From Cristatella mucedo (lineage: Eukaryota; Bryozoa; Phylactolaemata; Cristatellidae), in contig WPIO01000028.1 of the NCBI GenBank assembly GCA_009760855.2, forward strand, positions 3,677,501 to 3,741,500: a DNA stretch of 64,000 nt, given 5' to 3'. Shown in pieces: positions 24,513-36,746 of this stretch (positions are counted from its first letter, which is position 1; each line of letters starts with the position of its first letter). Under the pieces are notes generated by a model. It worked only from the letters and a program-made list of their open reading frames with translations, was not told the origin of the DNA and did no database searches. A program made the translations under genes and the position numbers.

Positions 24513-26609
24513 GGCGGCCCATATCACTGGCTTCAGCTCTAGCAGAGACATTCCCCCATTGCGAACCCCTTGGCTCTGCCACAGCATTAAGTGAGTGGAA
24601 AGGCCAGGCCCACAGCGAGCAGAGGTTAATTTCCATCTACGACTTGTAGCTCTAGCCTTTTAGTCATAGATATGACTTCAAGGCCTTTGTGGGGGACTCA
24701 GAGCGGAAAAGTTTACCTCCTACTCGACGCGAGGCCGTAGTCGTAATGCCTGACCAATGATCTAACAATTTGGCTGCTCTTACCGTTCTTATCGCATGGC
24801 TTGGGAATATCATGCGGCTTTGGAATCCTTGTCGGTCATGCAAGTGGCCATGTCATACATGGCCAGTTGCGACTTTAAGCTCGGTGCTAAGTGGGGTAGA
24901 AAGAGTAGGCGACATGCAGCTCAACGGCTGGCGCTGTCGACGGCTGGCGCAGGCACCAGAAGCTGCGGGCGGGTGCCCGGCTGCAGGTGAATTGTGTCCC
25001 TTGTTATTCGCACCGCAGGCCTTCCGGTCGTGAGCACAGTGCTTAAAGATGCACGGTGCTGTCAGCCTAAAAGCAGTTGAACCTCGTGGTACGATTTTCT
25101 TCGTTAATAGCAACGCCATGCAAATCGTCGTATGACCTGCCGTGGTCTGGGGTAGTCATGCGACTGTCATATCAAACCCATTCTGTCGCTGCTTTTGATA
25201 TTGCTCTCATCCGAATGTACGTACGTATTCGCCAATGACCAGAAGAAGAATTAATGCATGTATAAGAACGAGAACTCCGCAATCTCTGTGGGAGAGGCTA
25301 AAGTGGTTTTCAAACGCCTACTCTGAGGAGATATTGCCTAGTTCTACAGTTGCCTTGACTAAACAATATTCTTAGTAGTTTCGATGCTACATGCATGGGA
25401 TTCCAAAGTGTTTCGGGCTTAGGATGCTCAGGCAGTCAAGACCTGAGTTAGCTTCGCTTTCAGCACTTCTCGACTGAGCGTGAAGTGGGAGATGGCCGGC
25501 ATCTGTCCCCCCAAACAGCGGGGCAGCGAGCTGGGCCACGCCCTATTCATACTCCCGCGATCGTCACCAAAGAAGAAAATTATGCTTTCATTCCACTCGA
25601 CGAGCAACGTCCAAGTTCGTGTCGAATGAATACCGTGATTGTTGTGCGCTATACTTTTTCATTAATTTCGGGTCTAGCCCCGCTTACTCGAAAGTCTTTC
25701 GGGTCTTACCCCCATATACACATTATTAAAGTGTTCTTTCCCCCAAGATAAAAAGCCTGGCTTCGCCACTGGCCGCAATGATGGGCTCCGGTGCATTAAT
25801 TCTTGGTCATGTCTATCGAAGAAGTCTATTCACAGATACGGCAACGGCTTCTAGTCGAACGACGAGTGCAGGCAGACAGGTGCTGTCCGCCGTGACTTTA
25901 AACCGAGCTTACATTGCTGAGCTCCATCAGCGTAGCTTCTGAAAATTTGCGTATCCTTTTCATTTTGTCGCTAAGAGACTTTGTGCTAAACCACTACGCC
26001 CAGGAACTCACTGCCTTGCTCAAGCGCAATGAGGAAGTCTTTTCTACCATTTTTTTTTAGTCCTGACCCCTTTTCCCATGTGCTCCCCGCATCTACTTAC
26101 TTCATCAAAGTGTCTTTCTTCAGCTGGAGCAGAGAGAGTATCAAGCTTTGTGGAAACTGAGGAAGACCTATGTTTCGACGAGCAGCTAGGCAACATTTTA
26201 AAGAGTCGCCAAGAGATTGGTATAGGGTGAAGAATGGGTCACCTGAGTAAGTCAGGCGATTGCATTGGAAGAAGGGAGCTGGCTACGGCAGTGCTATTAT
26301 CACGCTTCATAGCCACCACGAACAGCAGGTAGCTGATTCTTTAGAAAAATTAAAAATTTTAAAGGCTTAAAAGTAAGTCACGGTCCACCAGCAGAGATAG
26401 GTCGGTGTGTGCTTCAGTTCGGCTGCGGGCTCCAGCGAATGGCCTTGCACGATCAGTTTGTAGGCCGCTCTGGGTTCTGCTCACCTGCTCCGCAGTATAT
26501 AACTAAACGGTTGGTGGAGATAGGCCGAAAGACCAATTTAGGGATTATATGGCTGGCGACTGGCCGGAAGGCAGAGAACTGGGAAGGCCGTAGCTGCACG
26601 GTGCGATAC
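24510..26609. other. No gene recognised
   Basis: Low-repeat sequence without motif-bearing frames. The segment just before 26610 may belong to a longer form of the 0.44 kb repeat. Confidence 0.45.
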
Positions 26610-27053
26610 CTTCCGGGAAGGGGAGCATCATTGGGTCCCCCGCCCCCTTGACGGCTACCCGAATTGAGGAGAAGGCTACTGTGCTAGGAGGCTGCTTTAA
26701 CGGGCGTGCTGGGCGACTCTGCACCATTCCCTGGGGAGATAAAGCCTCCTAGACGTCACTGGCTACTGAGGTGATCAACAATGAGCTTTTTCACACTTCA
26801 GATGGCTAAATAGGTCCTAAACATGGGTACTAACGTAGCAAGTCACCTTGGCGTGGTACCTAGTTGTCGTCGTTCAGCACCTCTGTGTAATTAAATGGGA
26901 AAATATTGTTTTAATAAATTAATTTATGTATTCATTAATTTATCAATTACAAGATTATTGGAAACTATTTCCTATACAATCCGCACAGGTCCCTCATTAA
27001 GTGCTCACGAGCTTATACAATCTTTGAAATTTTTGATTACCGATCATAATCCC
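26610..27053 (+). mobile_element. 0.44 kb repeat, copy 2 (inverted relative to copy 1)
   Basis: It runs from TTCCGGGAAGGGGAGCATC to GATTACCGATCATAATCC and matches the reverse complement of 21998-22440 almost base for base. Flanks differ from copy 1 and no target duplication is evident. A 54-residue stretch of reading frame (starting MGKYCFNKLIYVFINLS) is shared by both copies, but nothing suggests it is expressed. Confidence 0.85.
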
Positions 27054-28071
27054 AATGTCTCTTGTCAGTTTATAGGAATTGAGATTTTCTCATTCCCATG
27101 TTACCAAAAATCGTGTCGCAACGAACGTAAGGTAATGGTAACTCAGCCACTGAGCTGCTTCAATTAAATTGAGCCCAATCGACTTCGTTCATCTCTCAGG
27201 GCGTGGGAAATTAATCACGAAATTTCGCGTCCTGATACTTTCGTTTATGTCCGCTCAAGGTCAGGGTTTAACCCCTGGACAACAGTCTTCTCGGAGATCC
27301 ATTGAATGCCTTGGCTGTAGCTTTTCCCATATTCTCATTTAAAATAATCCGAATTCAGATCAGACTAGTGTCTGCGCGTGAGGAACTTGTTTATTGTGAC
27401 TGTAGATAATAAATTGTAGGAGAAATTCTTTCTTCAAAAAGATGACAGATCAGCTCGTACTTATGTCGAACCCATCACGGAGATGCCACTCGTACTCATA
27501 AACTCAAAAGGCACACATTTTCCTAGCTGCTAAGTCAACAATTTACCAGCGAAGTTCGCAGTTCGGTTCAGTTCTAGGGAGAATTCGCAGTTTCGTAAAC
27601 TGAGCTGATCTTCGATCTGCACGATTGCAGCATACAAATGAAAAGAAAGCTCGTTCTTTCGCTCTTCGGATATCTCGTACACTTGTCATAGTGGAATGGT
27701 TAGGAATTGGTAAGGTCTTAAGCTAAACCCGATTCTTAGACGCAACGAATAAGCCTAGAAATGCGCCAATGCTGGAAGCACCAATTTACACGTTTTTAGG
27801 TATGAGCAATTGTCTCTCTACGCTGCATGCCACTTAATTTGCACTTTGCAGTGCCAACAAGAATACGCATTAATGACAAAATTAGCTCGAAGAGATTACT
27901 GGAAAGGCCTGTCTGATCTATTGCAATTACAATTAATCCACTACATTCAGTAGAAGACCGAAATCCTCGGAGGAATCCGCGAGAACATGGTGGGCGACGC
28001 TATCGTGAAAGCCCGACCTGCCAATTCAATCCCACTCATTTACGTATTTTTACGAGTAGAAGTCGCACTTT
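27054..28071. other. No gene recognised
   Basis: AT-richer sequence. It may include the eroded left part of the pogo-like element, but no terminal repeat was found. Confidence 0.45.
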
Positions 28072-28480
28072 TTGCAATTTCTTTATGAAAAAAAAACCTG
28101 CGAATATTTGAAACCAGCGAGAAAAACCAGAAGAGCCAGTATCAAAAATTTTTGTAAAGGGGGTTTACATGTTTGGGAAAGCATCAAAGCAGAAGTGATT
28201 GTAAAGTCGTTCAAGAAGACAGGATTTCAAGCAGGCTGGATGGAACTGCAGATAATGCAATCTATGTGGAAAGTGGCGATTCAGACATTGACAGTGTTGC
28301 AGAAGGCTATGAAGATGTTAGCAGGGATACTGATGACGAGTTTCTTACTGTGAAGATAAGAGTAAGCTTATATTAATATAAAATGAGCTATATATTCAGT
28401 AATAGTATTTTTCAATAAAAATAAATTTCATAAAGTTTTATCCATAAATTTAGAGACTTGTACTTGTTAAAATACGGTAC
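28072..28480 (+). mobile_element. pogo/Tigger-like transposon remnant (transposase C-terminus)
   Basis: The plus strand encodes WESIKAEVIVKSFKKTGF, matching the W-x-x-I...I-x-K-S-F-K-K-x-G hallmark near the end of pogo/Tigger DDE transposases. A frameshift follows, then a C-terminal acidic stretch (DGTADNAIYVESGDSDIDSV). About 100 bp past the coding part lies AAAATACGGTA (ends 28479), like the terminal repeat of the element at 35540-36004. The left end is not clear. Non-functional. Confidence 0.6.
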
Positions 28481-28654
28481 TTACATTCCCGAAACTTAAA
28501 CGGCGCCATTACTGAACGCGAAAATCCACCATCTGTTTTGTAATGTACCGTCAGGTGGGGAAGGCTTTTTAGACGATTCACTGTTTGATTTTCATTGCAG
28601 ACAATCTGTTGGGCAAGCGAAGTTTGTGGCTTAGCAGCGCTTTGGCAGCTGCTG

Positions 28655-29555
28655 GGTTTTATGTCTTTGGCTCTGCCAGCATATCTCCTGTTAAAACATC
28701 GCGAAATCTAGGTGTCATGTTCCAAAGTGACCTCTCGTAAGACGACCGCATCAGCTCCACAATCAAGCCTGCCTACTTTCAGATACACAGCACTGCTAAA
28801 ATTCGGGCTTGTTTAGATAAGGATACCACATCTAAGTTGGTCCATACATTTGTGACATCCCGTCATGACTTCTGTAACTCACTGCTTGCTGGCCTACCGG
28901 CATGTGTAATCAGGCGATTACAGCTGGTGCAAAACTCCGCAGCTAGGCCTGTCTGCTGTGAGCGCCGCAGTTACCATATCACACCACTTCTCACCGACCT
29001 GCACTGACTCCCAGTCAAGCAGCGGATCGACTTTAAGGTTTTGTCGCTCACTTTTAGGTCACTTCATTCTTTGGCTCCAGCCTGTCTCTCAGATCTACTC
29101 CCTCACCAGGCTAAGCATCGTACCACCCGCTTTTCGGAATCCAACAGTCTACCAATACCTCGTACAAACCTCAAGTCCTTTGGAGACTGTGCATTTAGTT
29201 CGTATGCTCCCAATGCTTGGAGCTCACTCCCGACTTGCGTCAGAACTTCCCCTGACTTGACCACATTTAAAAAGAACTTGAAAAACACACCTATTTAGGA
29301 CAGCATTTAGTAGTTCCCTGTGAGTCGTTCTTCATGTGCTTATGCGTGCTGACACTGTGCATGCTGCCACTAACCACATGTGCATGCTGACCCTGTGCAT
29401 GTCACCCCTAACCATGTTATTCCTGTTGTTTATCAAGTATGATATTACTCATCATTCAATCGCGTTTCTCTTTGCAGCAAATGTAAAGCGCCTTGAAAGA
29501 GACTGATTCTGTGAGGGCGCTTTATCAAGTGCATTATTATTATTATTATTATCAT
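28655..29555 (+). mobile_element. Family A LINE, RT C-terminal part plus 3' UTR
   Basis: It begins in the GSASISP motif region and runs through DDRISSTIKPAYFQ, RHDFCNSLLAGLP and RPVCCERRSYHITPLL with frameshifts and a premature TGA. It ends in HSLAPACLSDLLPHQAKHR, the 3' UTR block, the hairpin (AAAGCGCCTTGAAAGAGACTG) and (ATT)n. Confidence 0.88.
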
Positions 29556-30075
29556 TGTTATTATTATAATAAACGGTCAGTCAGGTGTATGGCTTAGTAT
29601 GGCATAGCAGGGTAATGGCTTCATGATAAGCCTAGATTGCCTGCATGTGGATTTTAGGTTCATATGGTGGGCATGGCGGGACACGGATAGCCCCAACTAT
29701 CTGAAGGAGGTGAAGCCCCAGTGGAGACAGATTGGACTGAATTTGGAGCTCTGATTTGGGGGAAGGGTCAGGGGTCAGGGCGGACAGATGTGAGCGGATC
29801 GAAACGAGTCCTAGTGCTGCTGCCGAAGTACTAAGCACCAGGTAAAGCGCTCTACCTCGCCAATTCAATCTTCTTACTTCGTGGACAACTTTCGTCCTAT
29901 TTCAGCGCCGCTCTGCTGGCTGCAATGTTCGCACCGAACGCCTTTTAGGCTTGGAGTGTGCTCTAGAAAACTCACGGTGGACGTAACGCCAGGTCGGTCT
30001 TTGTAGCTTCGCCGAGTTGAAGACGTTGAGATAAGTACATATGTGTACACTCTTCTTTGGCATAACCCTTACGAC

Positions 30076-31020
30076 GTTAATGTAATGTAATGTATCTCCG
30101 TCTGTAACTCCACAAAGTCATAAAGACCATGTGGGCGTTTCGCAGGAGAGTTTTGTATAGCGCACTCACAGCCTAAGCGGCTTTCGGTATGCATTTGGTA
30201 GCCAACACACTTCGTCTCACGCAACAAAAAATAAGTGGGAAGCATAGCAGAGTCAGGAGAGCAGTTGAGGTAGTGAGTAGCATAGAAGTAGCAGCCCAGG
30301 ATCGCTGAAAAGGATGAGCCATAGTCGGCGGTAGGAGAGTAGTTGTCGTTGCGTAAGAATTGTGGAAGCGAGTTCCACAGTCTAGGACCTGCAGAGCTAA
30401 AGCTTCTGTTGCCAGCTGTCTTTAAGCGGATGAATGGGACAGCTAATTTATTGTCCACACAGGACCTGAGGGCGCGAACAGGCTGAAACTGATGCAGCAG
30501 TTCAGCTAGGTACGAAGGAGCCAAGCCGTGGCGGGCCTTGTGGGTCAGCATAAGGACTTTACTCTGTATCTGTTGCTCAACCGGCAACCATCCTAGCTCT
30601 TTTAGCAAAGGAGACACGTGCTCAAGCCGCTGGGAATTGAAGACTAGCCTTTCAGCCATGTTCATAGTCCGCTGCAGCGGCCTAATAGCTTTCTTTGGTA
30701 GCCCAGCCAAAAGGGAATTACAATAATCAAGCCGAGACAGAACTAAAGAGCTAGTTAAATTTTTTACAAGCCACTGTGGGAGACAGCTCCTAATCTTGGA
30801 TAGGGATCGGATGTAATGGCTAGCTGTAGAAGCAGACTTCTGAATGAAGCTTCTAAAATTGAGGCAACTGTCGAAAACGACACCTAAATTTCGAGCGTGT
30901 GGTGATGGACGCACAATAGCATCACCTATTAGAAGAGCAAAGCCTTTTAATCCAGCCACACGCTTAGGGTGTCCTATGAGCAGCAGTTCGGTTTTATCAT
31001 CATTTAATTCATCACTATTG
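30076..31020 (-). mobile_element. Family B LINE, long open RT C-terminal frame
   Basis: This minus-strand frame is uninterrupted from about 31020 to a stop at 30069. It carries NDDKTELLLIGHPKRV, ARNLGVVFDSCLNFRSFI, SHYIRSLSKIRSCLPQ, LVLSRLDYCNSLLAGLP, LKELGWLPVEQQIQSKVL, HGLAPSYLAELLHQF and SSAGPRLWNSLPQFLRN. The 3' end carries a short (ATTAC)n tail near 30080. It is the best preserved LINE copy here, but lacks the N-terminal and catalytic RT parts. Confidence 0.88.
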
Positions 31021-32411
31021 TAAAATGCCGTCCTCCGCTTGACTGCAAATGAGCAGTATGCTGAAAACATAGCGACAAGAATATGGGCTATCCGTGTACG
31101 CTTTGACCTTAACTGTACCTTCAGAGTACCGGTAGCTAAATACGGCCGAGTTTGACACAGGGCAGCATGAGAGAATCTATAAACAGCACAGGCTGTCACT
31201 GTAGTGACACTTGCCTTGTCAACAAGATTATTAATGACGCAATTAACCCCGAGAGAGAATCGGACTGGCCGATGCCGCTATTTGGTGATTAGAAACCCAA
31301 ACTGATGTCCTTATAGGAATCGCATGGGCAGAGCGTGCAGCGCCATCGTCGCAGCAGGCCTTATGAAGCTTAATAGAGATTAAGACACTGCTTTAGACGC
31401 CAGAAAGTCGCGTTTCCGGTTCCGAGACCATCCGGGCAGATCCACTGGATCCGACGCGGTAAAAGCCAGTCGAGATCCCGATCGTACCCAACGACGGATT
31501 CTAAATGGTTTGTGCACACACATAAACTGATTCAATGTCACACCCTCAGGCGCTAGAATCGCAGCTGATATTTCTACAACTGAGCTGTCTGACTTCAGCA
31601 TTGATTTGTACTGAGCAAACCCAGCGAAGTCGATCCGTAAAGTTTTCAGATGACGAGAGATGCGAGACTACAGCGGGATGGGCACTCGGCCTTTAGTGGA
31701 AATCTCCGCGGCCCTCGCTTTGCAGTCTGCTAATTCAGGAGAGTGAGATTCGATGAGCTAAGATACCATCGTAGGGGTGCTACCTTTAACGTAAAAAACC
31801 GATCGATTTCTTTCTTAAGGCCACCATGATTTATTTATACGTGCTTACAAGCGCCACCAGAGGGATCAGTCGGAATTGTTTCGTGAACAGGGTACTCATA
31901 AATCACGAGTTCAATCGGTTGGTGTCTATATGCAAATGAAAATTCTGTAAGGTGGCCCACTCACAATTACGAATCTTCTTGATCCAACCACTGCTTCAGG
32001 TGTGCTAAGTCTAGGTGCTACGAGCTTTGCCTATATGTAAAGGTAACTTGCCCCTTCGGAAACCTTATTTTCAGCACCAGAGGCACAGTTAGCGTTCATG
32101 GAAATGATAGGACTTACAATCCGACGCAGCTGTACATTGCTGGATTCATTTCACGAGCATGGCCTAAGCGAGATTTTCAAAAAGTCGTATCTGGTCATAG
32201 ACGTGGGATCAACAAGTAGTCGAGAATTGAATTGCTGGTCGCTTGCGATTGCAAAACCGGCTGATACTCGATTCGGAATACGTTCGGTAATGACTCTGCA
32301 TGCTTTAGTCGTGCTATCACTGTCCGTCAAGGTCAGGGCGAATGCTTCGATAAGTGACCAAAGTTTAACCACCGAGGTGAAAGCGCTTAGGCGTGCCTTC
32401 TCTTACTAACA
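31021..32411. other. No gene recognised
   Basis: Unique-looking sequence between LINE fragments with no supported exon. Confidence 0.45.
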
Positions 32412-32500
32412 GATCATGTTTCCTTTACAGCATCTGTAAAGTGCCCACAAAGAGATTCAGTTCTCTGAGGGAGCTATAAAATGTATTTTTATTATTATCG
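32412..32500 (+). mobile_element. LINE 3' tail fragment
   Basis: The core CTGTAAAGTGCCCACAAAGA, TTCTCTGAGGGAGCTATAAA and a short ATTATTATT tail are present with no body. Confidence 0.65.
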
Positions 32501-32709
32501 CTTCGCAGCCACTTGCTTTATAACACTTTACCCATAGTGTTGTGTGGTGTTTTCTAAGCACAATGTAGTGCAACGGTACTAGACTGCCGATGAAGAAGCT
32601 TAGCACTATAGACTCAAGCAATCCTGTCCTCTCCCGTCGGGCTTGTGATGGTCAATGGCAACAGCACCATTGGAGCCATTCGATCGCAACAGTTGCCAGT
32701 GGAACGCCA

Positions 32710-33046
32710 TGGCTTGCGTCACGACATCCCCTGACTTGACAATATTTAAAAAGAATTTAAAAACGCATAATTAAAATTAAAATTAAAATTTATGACAGCA
32801 TTTATTGGGTCCCTCTGATTCGTCCTTTATTTGCTTATGCATGCTGACACTGTGCATGCTGCCACTAACCACACTTGCATGCTGACCCTGTGCATGCCAT
32901 CTTTAACCATGTTATTCCTGTTGTTTGTCAAGCATGATATTACTCAACATTCAATCACGTTTCCCTTTGCAGCAAATGTAAAGCGCCTAGAAGGAGACTG
33001 AGTTCTCTGAGGGCGCTTTGTCAAGTGCATTATTATTATTATTATG
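32710..33046 (+). mobile_element. Family A LINE 3' fragment
   Basis: It starts at the CATCCCCTGACTTGAC motif (end of ORF2), with AATTAAA units duplicated at about 32770, then the 3' UTR block, hairpin and (ATT)n. It lies just beyond the stop of the vWA gene, antisense to it. Its sequence supplies the nearest AATAAA (32806-32801) on the gene's strand. Confidence 0.8.
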
Positions 33047-33154
33047 GCTCCAATAGCAACAGCAGCAGTACGAGCAATGTCGATGCTGGCAAGCCCAACT
33101 AGAACGAACATTCGCCACACCTAAAGTCTACATACCTTTACTGATTCAAAGGGC

Positions 33155-33155
33155 A

Positions 33156-33184
<29 letters not shown>
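33155..33184. repeat. (CAG)n trinucleotide repeat
   Basis: About ten CAG units (CTG on the strand of the vWA gene) lie about 400 bp past its stop codon, possibly in the 3' UTR. Confidence 0.9.
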
Positions 33185-33186
<2 letters not shown>

Positions 33187-33577
33187 CGCACCGGAGATAT
33201 GAGCAATTAAATCCACAGCCCTGCTGCTGCTCTCAAAAGCACTATATATCACGAAGCATGCCCGAGAAGCACACGTGCTCTGTTCTATAATGCCGCCATA
33301 GGCTCATACAGGTACATCCCAGACAAGTAACAGGCTTGCTGGCATCGACGTCACCGAGCAGGACGATCGTCTACTTCTCAAAAGCACGCTGGCGACCTCA
33401 AACTCGCAGAGCCCAAGCAGCCTACAGCAGAGCAGAGGTAGTTGTGCTCGTGGAGCTACTGAGGGACCAGACGGGTGGGATCCAGCCCTCGTCTCGCTGT
33501 GATGGGGGCATCCCATCACAGCAGTGCGCAGGAGCCCCACGCGCCTCGATACGGGTGCCAAATCCGAAGTGCCCCCC

Positions 33578-34077
33578 CTAAGCCTGCGACGACACGGAGC
33601 GCAGGTCGGCTTCGACACCGCACGTCTTTTTCAGGATGACCTCTTCGATGTCCTGCGAGCCGTCGTGCAGATTGATCTGCAGGACGTTGTCAGCCGAGGG
33701 AGCGATCTTCTTCAGGTCGAGGACCGTCACCTGCGGCCCAACGCCGACCGCGAGCACGTCGACACCCAGTTTGGTCAGCTTGCTGGCCTCTTCCGCAATG
33801 CCGTCCACGTCATCCTGCTGGCCATCCATCATGACGACTGCCATCTTGCGCCGAGCTTTGCCCTTGTTCGCGTGAAATATGGCGGTGCGAGCTTGCTCCA
33901 TATAGTCCTTGATCGACGGGAGGCCGAAGGCGTTCAAGGCCGCATAGGCGTCGCTCTTGGCGTCGTACAGCCGGCCCAGAGAGGAGTGGTTGGAGTCGGC
34001 AGCAGCAAAGCACGACTGCTCGGGCATCACGGCCACTCGGTAGTGGTTTTCGCCGATCGGCATCTTGCGAACCACGT
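33578..34077 (-). CDS. vWA gene exon 6: rest of vWA domain 2 and stop codon
   Basis: This exon encodes residues 315-479 (acceptor CGTTGCGATTGCAG|AC). It continues NVVRKMPIGENHYRVAVM, a typical vWA helix and strand, then a segment AFGLPSIKDYMEQAR where domain 1 has GGNT. The MIDAS threonine is missing here. MAVVMMDGQQDDV keeps the aspartate (D398). LGVDVLAVGVGP and IEEVILKKTC (C466) close the fold, and 13 residues follow before the stop at 33578. A sequon is present at N343. The domain is complete, so this is taken as the last exon. Confidence 0.86.
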
Positions 34078-34849
34078 CTGCAATCGCAACGAAAAAATGC
34101 TATCCTCTACAAGGCTGGCACATTCGAAAGGCAAGTCGTCACTTTCTCCTCAGCCGGTCACGATGAATGCCTAGCAAGCATGGCTGGCAATCTGCTGGCT
34201 GGGAGTCCAATGGATGAGGCTGCTAAAAATGCTGGCTGCTTGCAACGCCGCAATCATCAGCTCTTTTTGCGCCTGCTACACACAGCGCCGGCCAGAAAAA
34301 TCCTCGAACCCCCTGGGGGTTCAAGATATAATGTCTAATATTTCAGCGTTTGTTGGATTGTTGGCCAAACAATTTAATTAGAAGAGGATTCACAAGAGTT
34401 AGCAATATTTGTGAGAGAAAATAACCAAATTTTGAGTGCTACCACCTTGGTTTGCTTACTAGTTACAAAAAGACCTTCGAAATGACCATTTTTTGCAGTA
34501 ATAATTTATGGTTTCCGACAAAATCACCATTTTAAGGGATATTATTTAGTAACACCGTCTGAGCATCGAAAAGTAAGATTTATTGGATGCACCATGTCCC
34601 TCTATAGCAATGCACTTTAATAACAATGTGGGGCATTTTCTAATCAATCATCATTCATGTGAAACATGATATTTTGAACACACGCAACCAAAGCCTGGCT
34701 AGTACAAAGAAAAAACCAGACAGTATTTCTGATGAAACATTAAAGGAGTCTCTTGAATGATTTTCTAAGTCTTAAGTCTCTTGGTTTGACAAGCGCATGC
34801 TCTCAAATGAACTACTTTCTAATCACAATGGAATCTTTTTAATAGTCCA

Positions 34850-35075
34850 GGGGTTCGTCTTTTACGTGCTTATGCGTGCTGACACTACGAATGCTGCCAT
34901 TAACCATATTTGCATGTTGACCCAGTGCACGTCACCCCTAAGCATGTTGTGTTGTCATTGAGCATGCTACTAATAACCATTCGATCGTGCTTCCTTTGCA
35001 GCAAATGTAAAGTGCCTATAAAAGGATTGAGTTATCCGAGGTTGCTATACCAAACTTGTTATTATTATTATTAAT
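34850..35075 (+). mobile_element. Family A LINE 3' fragment
   Basis: It runs from the GTTCGTCTTTTACGTGCTTA block through the 3' UTR duplication and a decayed hairpin (AAAGTGCCTATAAAAGGATT) to (ATT)n. It lies in intron 5 of the vWA gene, antisense. Confidence 0.75.
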
Positions 35076-35204
35076 ACTTGCAAACCACTAATTTTTCAGT
35101 ATTTCAGGTATTTTCAGTGACTTCTGCATTCTTTTGTTATCGTCACACGGGTCTTTATTCATCAGGAAAAGTAGTTGGCTGGTTTCTGCATGTTATGACG
35201 AACC

Positions 35205-35303
35205 ATTTGACCATGTTTATTTTACAGCATACGTAACGTGCCTAGAAAGAGATTAAGCTATCTGAAGATGCTATATAAATATATTCTATTATTATTATTA
35301 ACT
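35205..35303 (+). mobile_element. LINE 3' tail fragment
   Basis: TTTACAGCATACGTAACGTG, GCCTAGAAAGAGATTAAGC, GATGCTATATAAATA and (ATT)n form a tail variant close to that of the LINE at 47-48 kb. Confidence 0.65.
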
Positions 35304-35539
35304 GCATTATCGACTTCTAGCATTGTCTCGAACCAAGTGAGGTCTACATATACGAATGGATGTCTAAAATCTTGACCATTCTTGAACAGGGGCCCAGCAT
35401 TGTCGTAGGGATGCATTTTTTGAGAGGAGAACCTTTGACAAATACTAAAACTCATATCTAACCGTGTCCTGATGGTGCTAGCAAACATTATCCCTCGAAA
35501 ACTGACACTACTCAAAACCACTTGAAACAGCCAAACATA

Positions 35540-36004
35540 TACCGTATTTTACCGTGCATAAGCCCCCCACAAATGTATATAAGTCCATATCAATTATTGA
35601 ACCAATTTTTTGGAAAATTATTTTTTATTCAATAACTAAATGAACTGAACAATATCAAGACTCATATTAATCACTCATGTCACTATCCTTATCATCTGCC
35701 TCAGGAATGGTGATACCATCTCCATCTTCCTCGTTCATATCATGGGCTTTAAATTTGGTGGAAACTCCATTATCATCATTGTCGTCGTCGCTCTCTTCAT
35801 AGTCTGCGTCATATTCCGTTCCGTCAATTGCATTTGAAATGCCACACTTCTTGAAAGCCGACTATAATCGGTGACGTTCAAAGCAGGTACGCTGTTGAGC
35901 AAAATATCAAAACCAAAAAAGTAGCCTCCTACGCCTAAACCCGTCTCTATTATCTGCCCAAATTTTGGGGAAAAAATGGGGGCTTGTACACGGTAAATAC
36001 GGTA
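35540..36004 (-). mobile_element. pogo/Tigger-like element with terminal inverted repeats
   Basis: The left end TACCGTATTTTACCGTGCAT and right end (reverse complement TACCGTATTTACCGTGTACA) form TIRs of about 27 bp. Between them the minus strand encodes the C-terminus of a pogo/Tigger DDE transposase: AFKKCGISNAIDGTEYD and a very acidic tail (EESDDDNDDN), ending at a stop at 35667. Only about 65 codons remain, so it is a deletion derivative. It sits in intron 5 of the vWA gene. Confidence 0.8.
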
Positions 36005-36189
36005 ATCTTGCTCGTTTTCTAAAATACCTACTAGGCTAACCCATTTGGCGGCATACACAAATTGTTATGAATATTGCCATCTCGTGGAATCCAGTGTTCT
36101 AGATTTTTTTAAATAGCAGTCAATAAAATGCCAAAAATTAAATTGTGTGGCTACTCAATATCTTGATCCCCAGCGTGCGTGGATTTGTT

Positions 36190-36350
36190 TTAGGACAGCG
36201 CTTCAAGAGCACTGAGCAGGTTGATGAGCAGTGAGCATCTGATGATCATCATGCATCATCATGCTCAGGTGATCATGATGCTCACTGATGATCAGGTGAT
36301 CATGATGATTAGGTGATCATATCAGCAGATGAGCACTGAGCAGGTGAGCA
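36190..36350. repeat. Degenerate TGATCA/TGAGCA-rich repeat
   Basis: Irregular, partly palindromic units such as GATGATCATCATGC, GGTGATCATGATG and GATGAGCACTGAGCAGG fill about 160 bp within intron 5 of the vWA gene. Many TGATCA palindromes allow both strands to fold. Confidence 0.8.
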
Positions 36351-36746
36351 TGCACCGCAGAGAACTGCTGCTCCTTAGCTTGGATTGGCGAAAACATAGG
36401 CGAGTCTCCGGCCTCGCATCAAACTCGAAACCGTAGCCCCTGAAAGGGGGGAGGGGAGTCAGCAAAGTGTCTAACTTCCAGCTCTACCCAAAGAGCTTGC
36501 GAGTACATAGGTATACTGGATGGAGTGCAAGTGCCCACAGCCCAAGTGCACTCTTTTAGCTCGAGAAAGTTCCGCAGCCCACAATGCACCAAAACACACG
36601 GCAGGTGTTGTAGTTGACCATCATGCCCATCTATGCTGTCCCAGCAGGTCACACTGAAATGAATAGTGAGGCCTTGGGGTAATAACACGACTCGTGGTGT
36701 GCTGCCGCCAGCCACTAGACAGGCCTGTGCACGAATGCATACATAC

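Noticed and set aside
21998-27060. Shared 54-residue frame in the inverted 0.44 kb repeat as a conserved gene
   Set aside because: The identity is explained by recent duplication of the whole DNA element, including non-coding flanks.
36190-36350. CRISPR-like array
   Set aside because: Units vary in length and sequence with no unique spacers, and the context is an animal intron.
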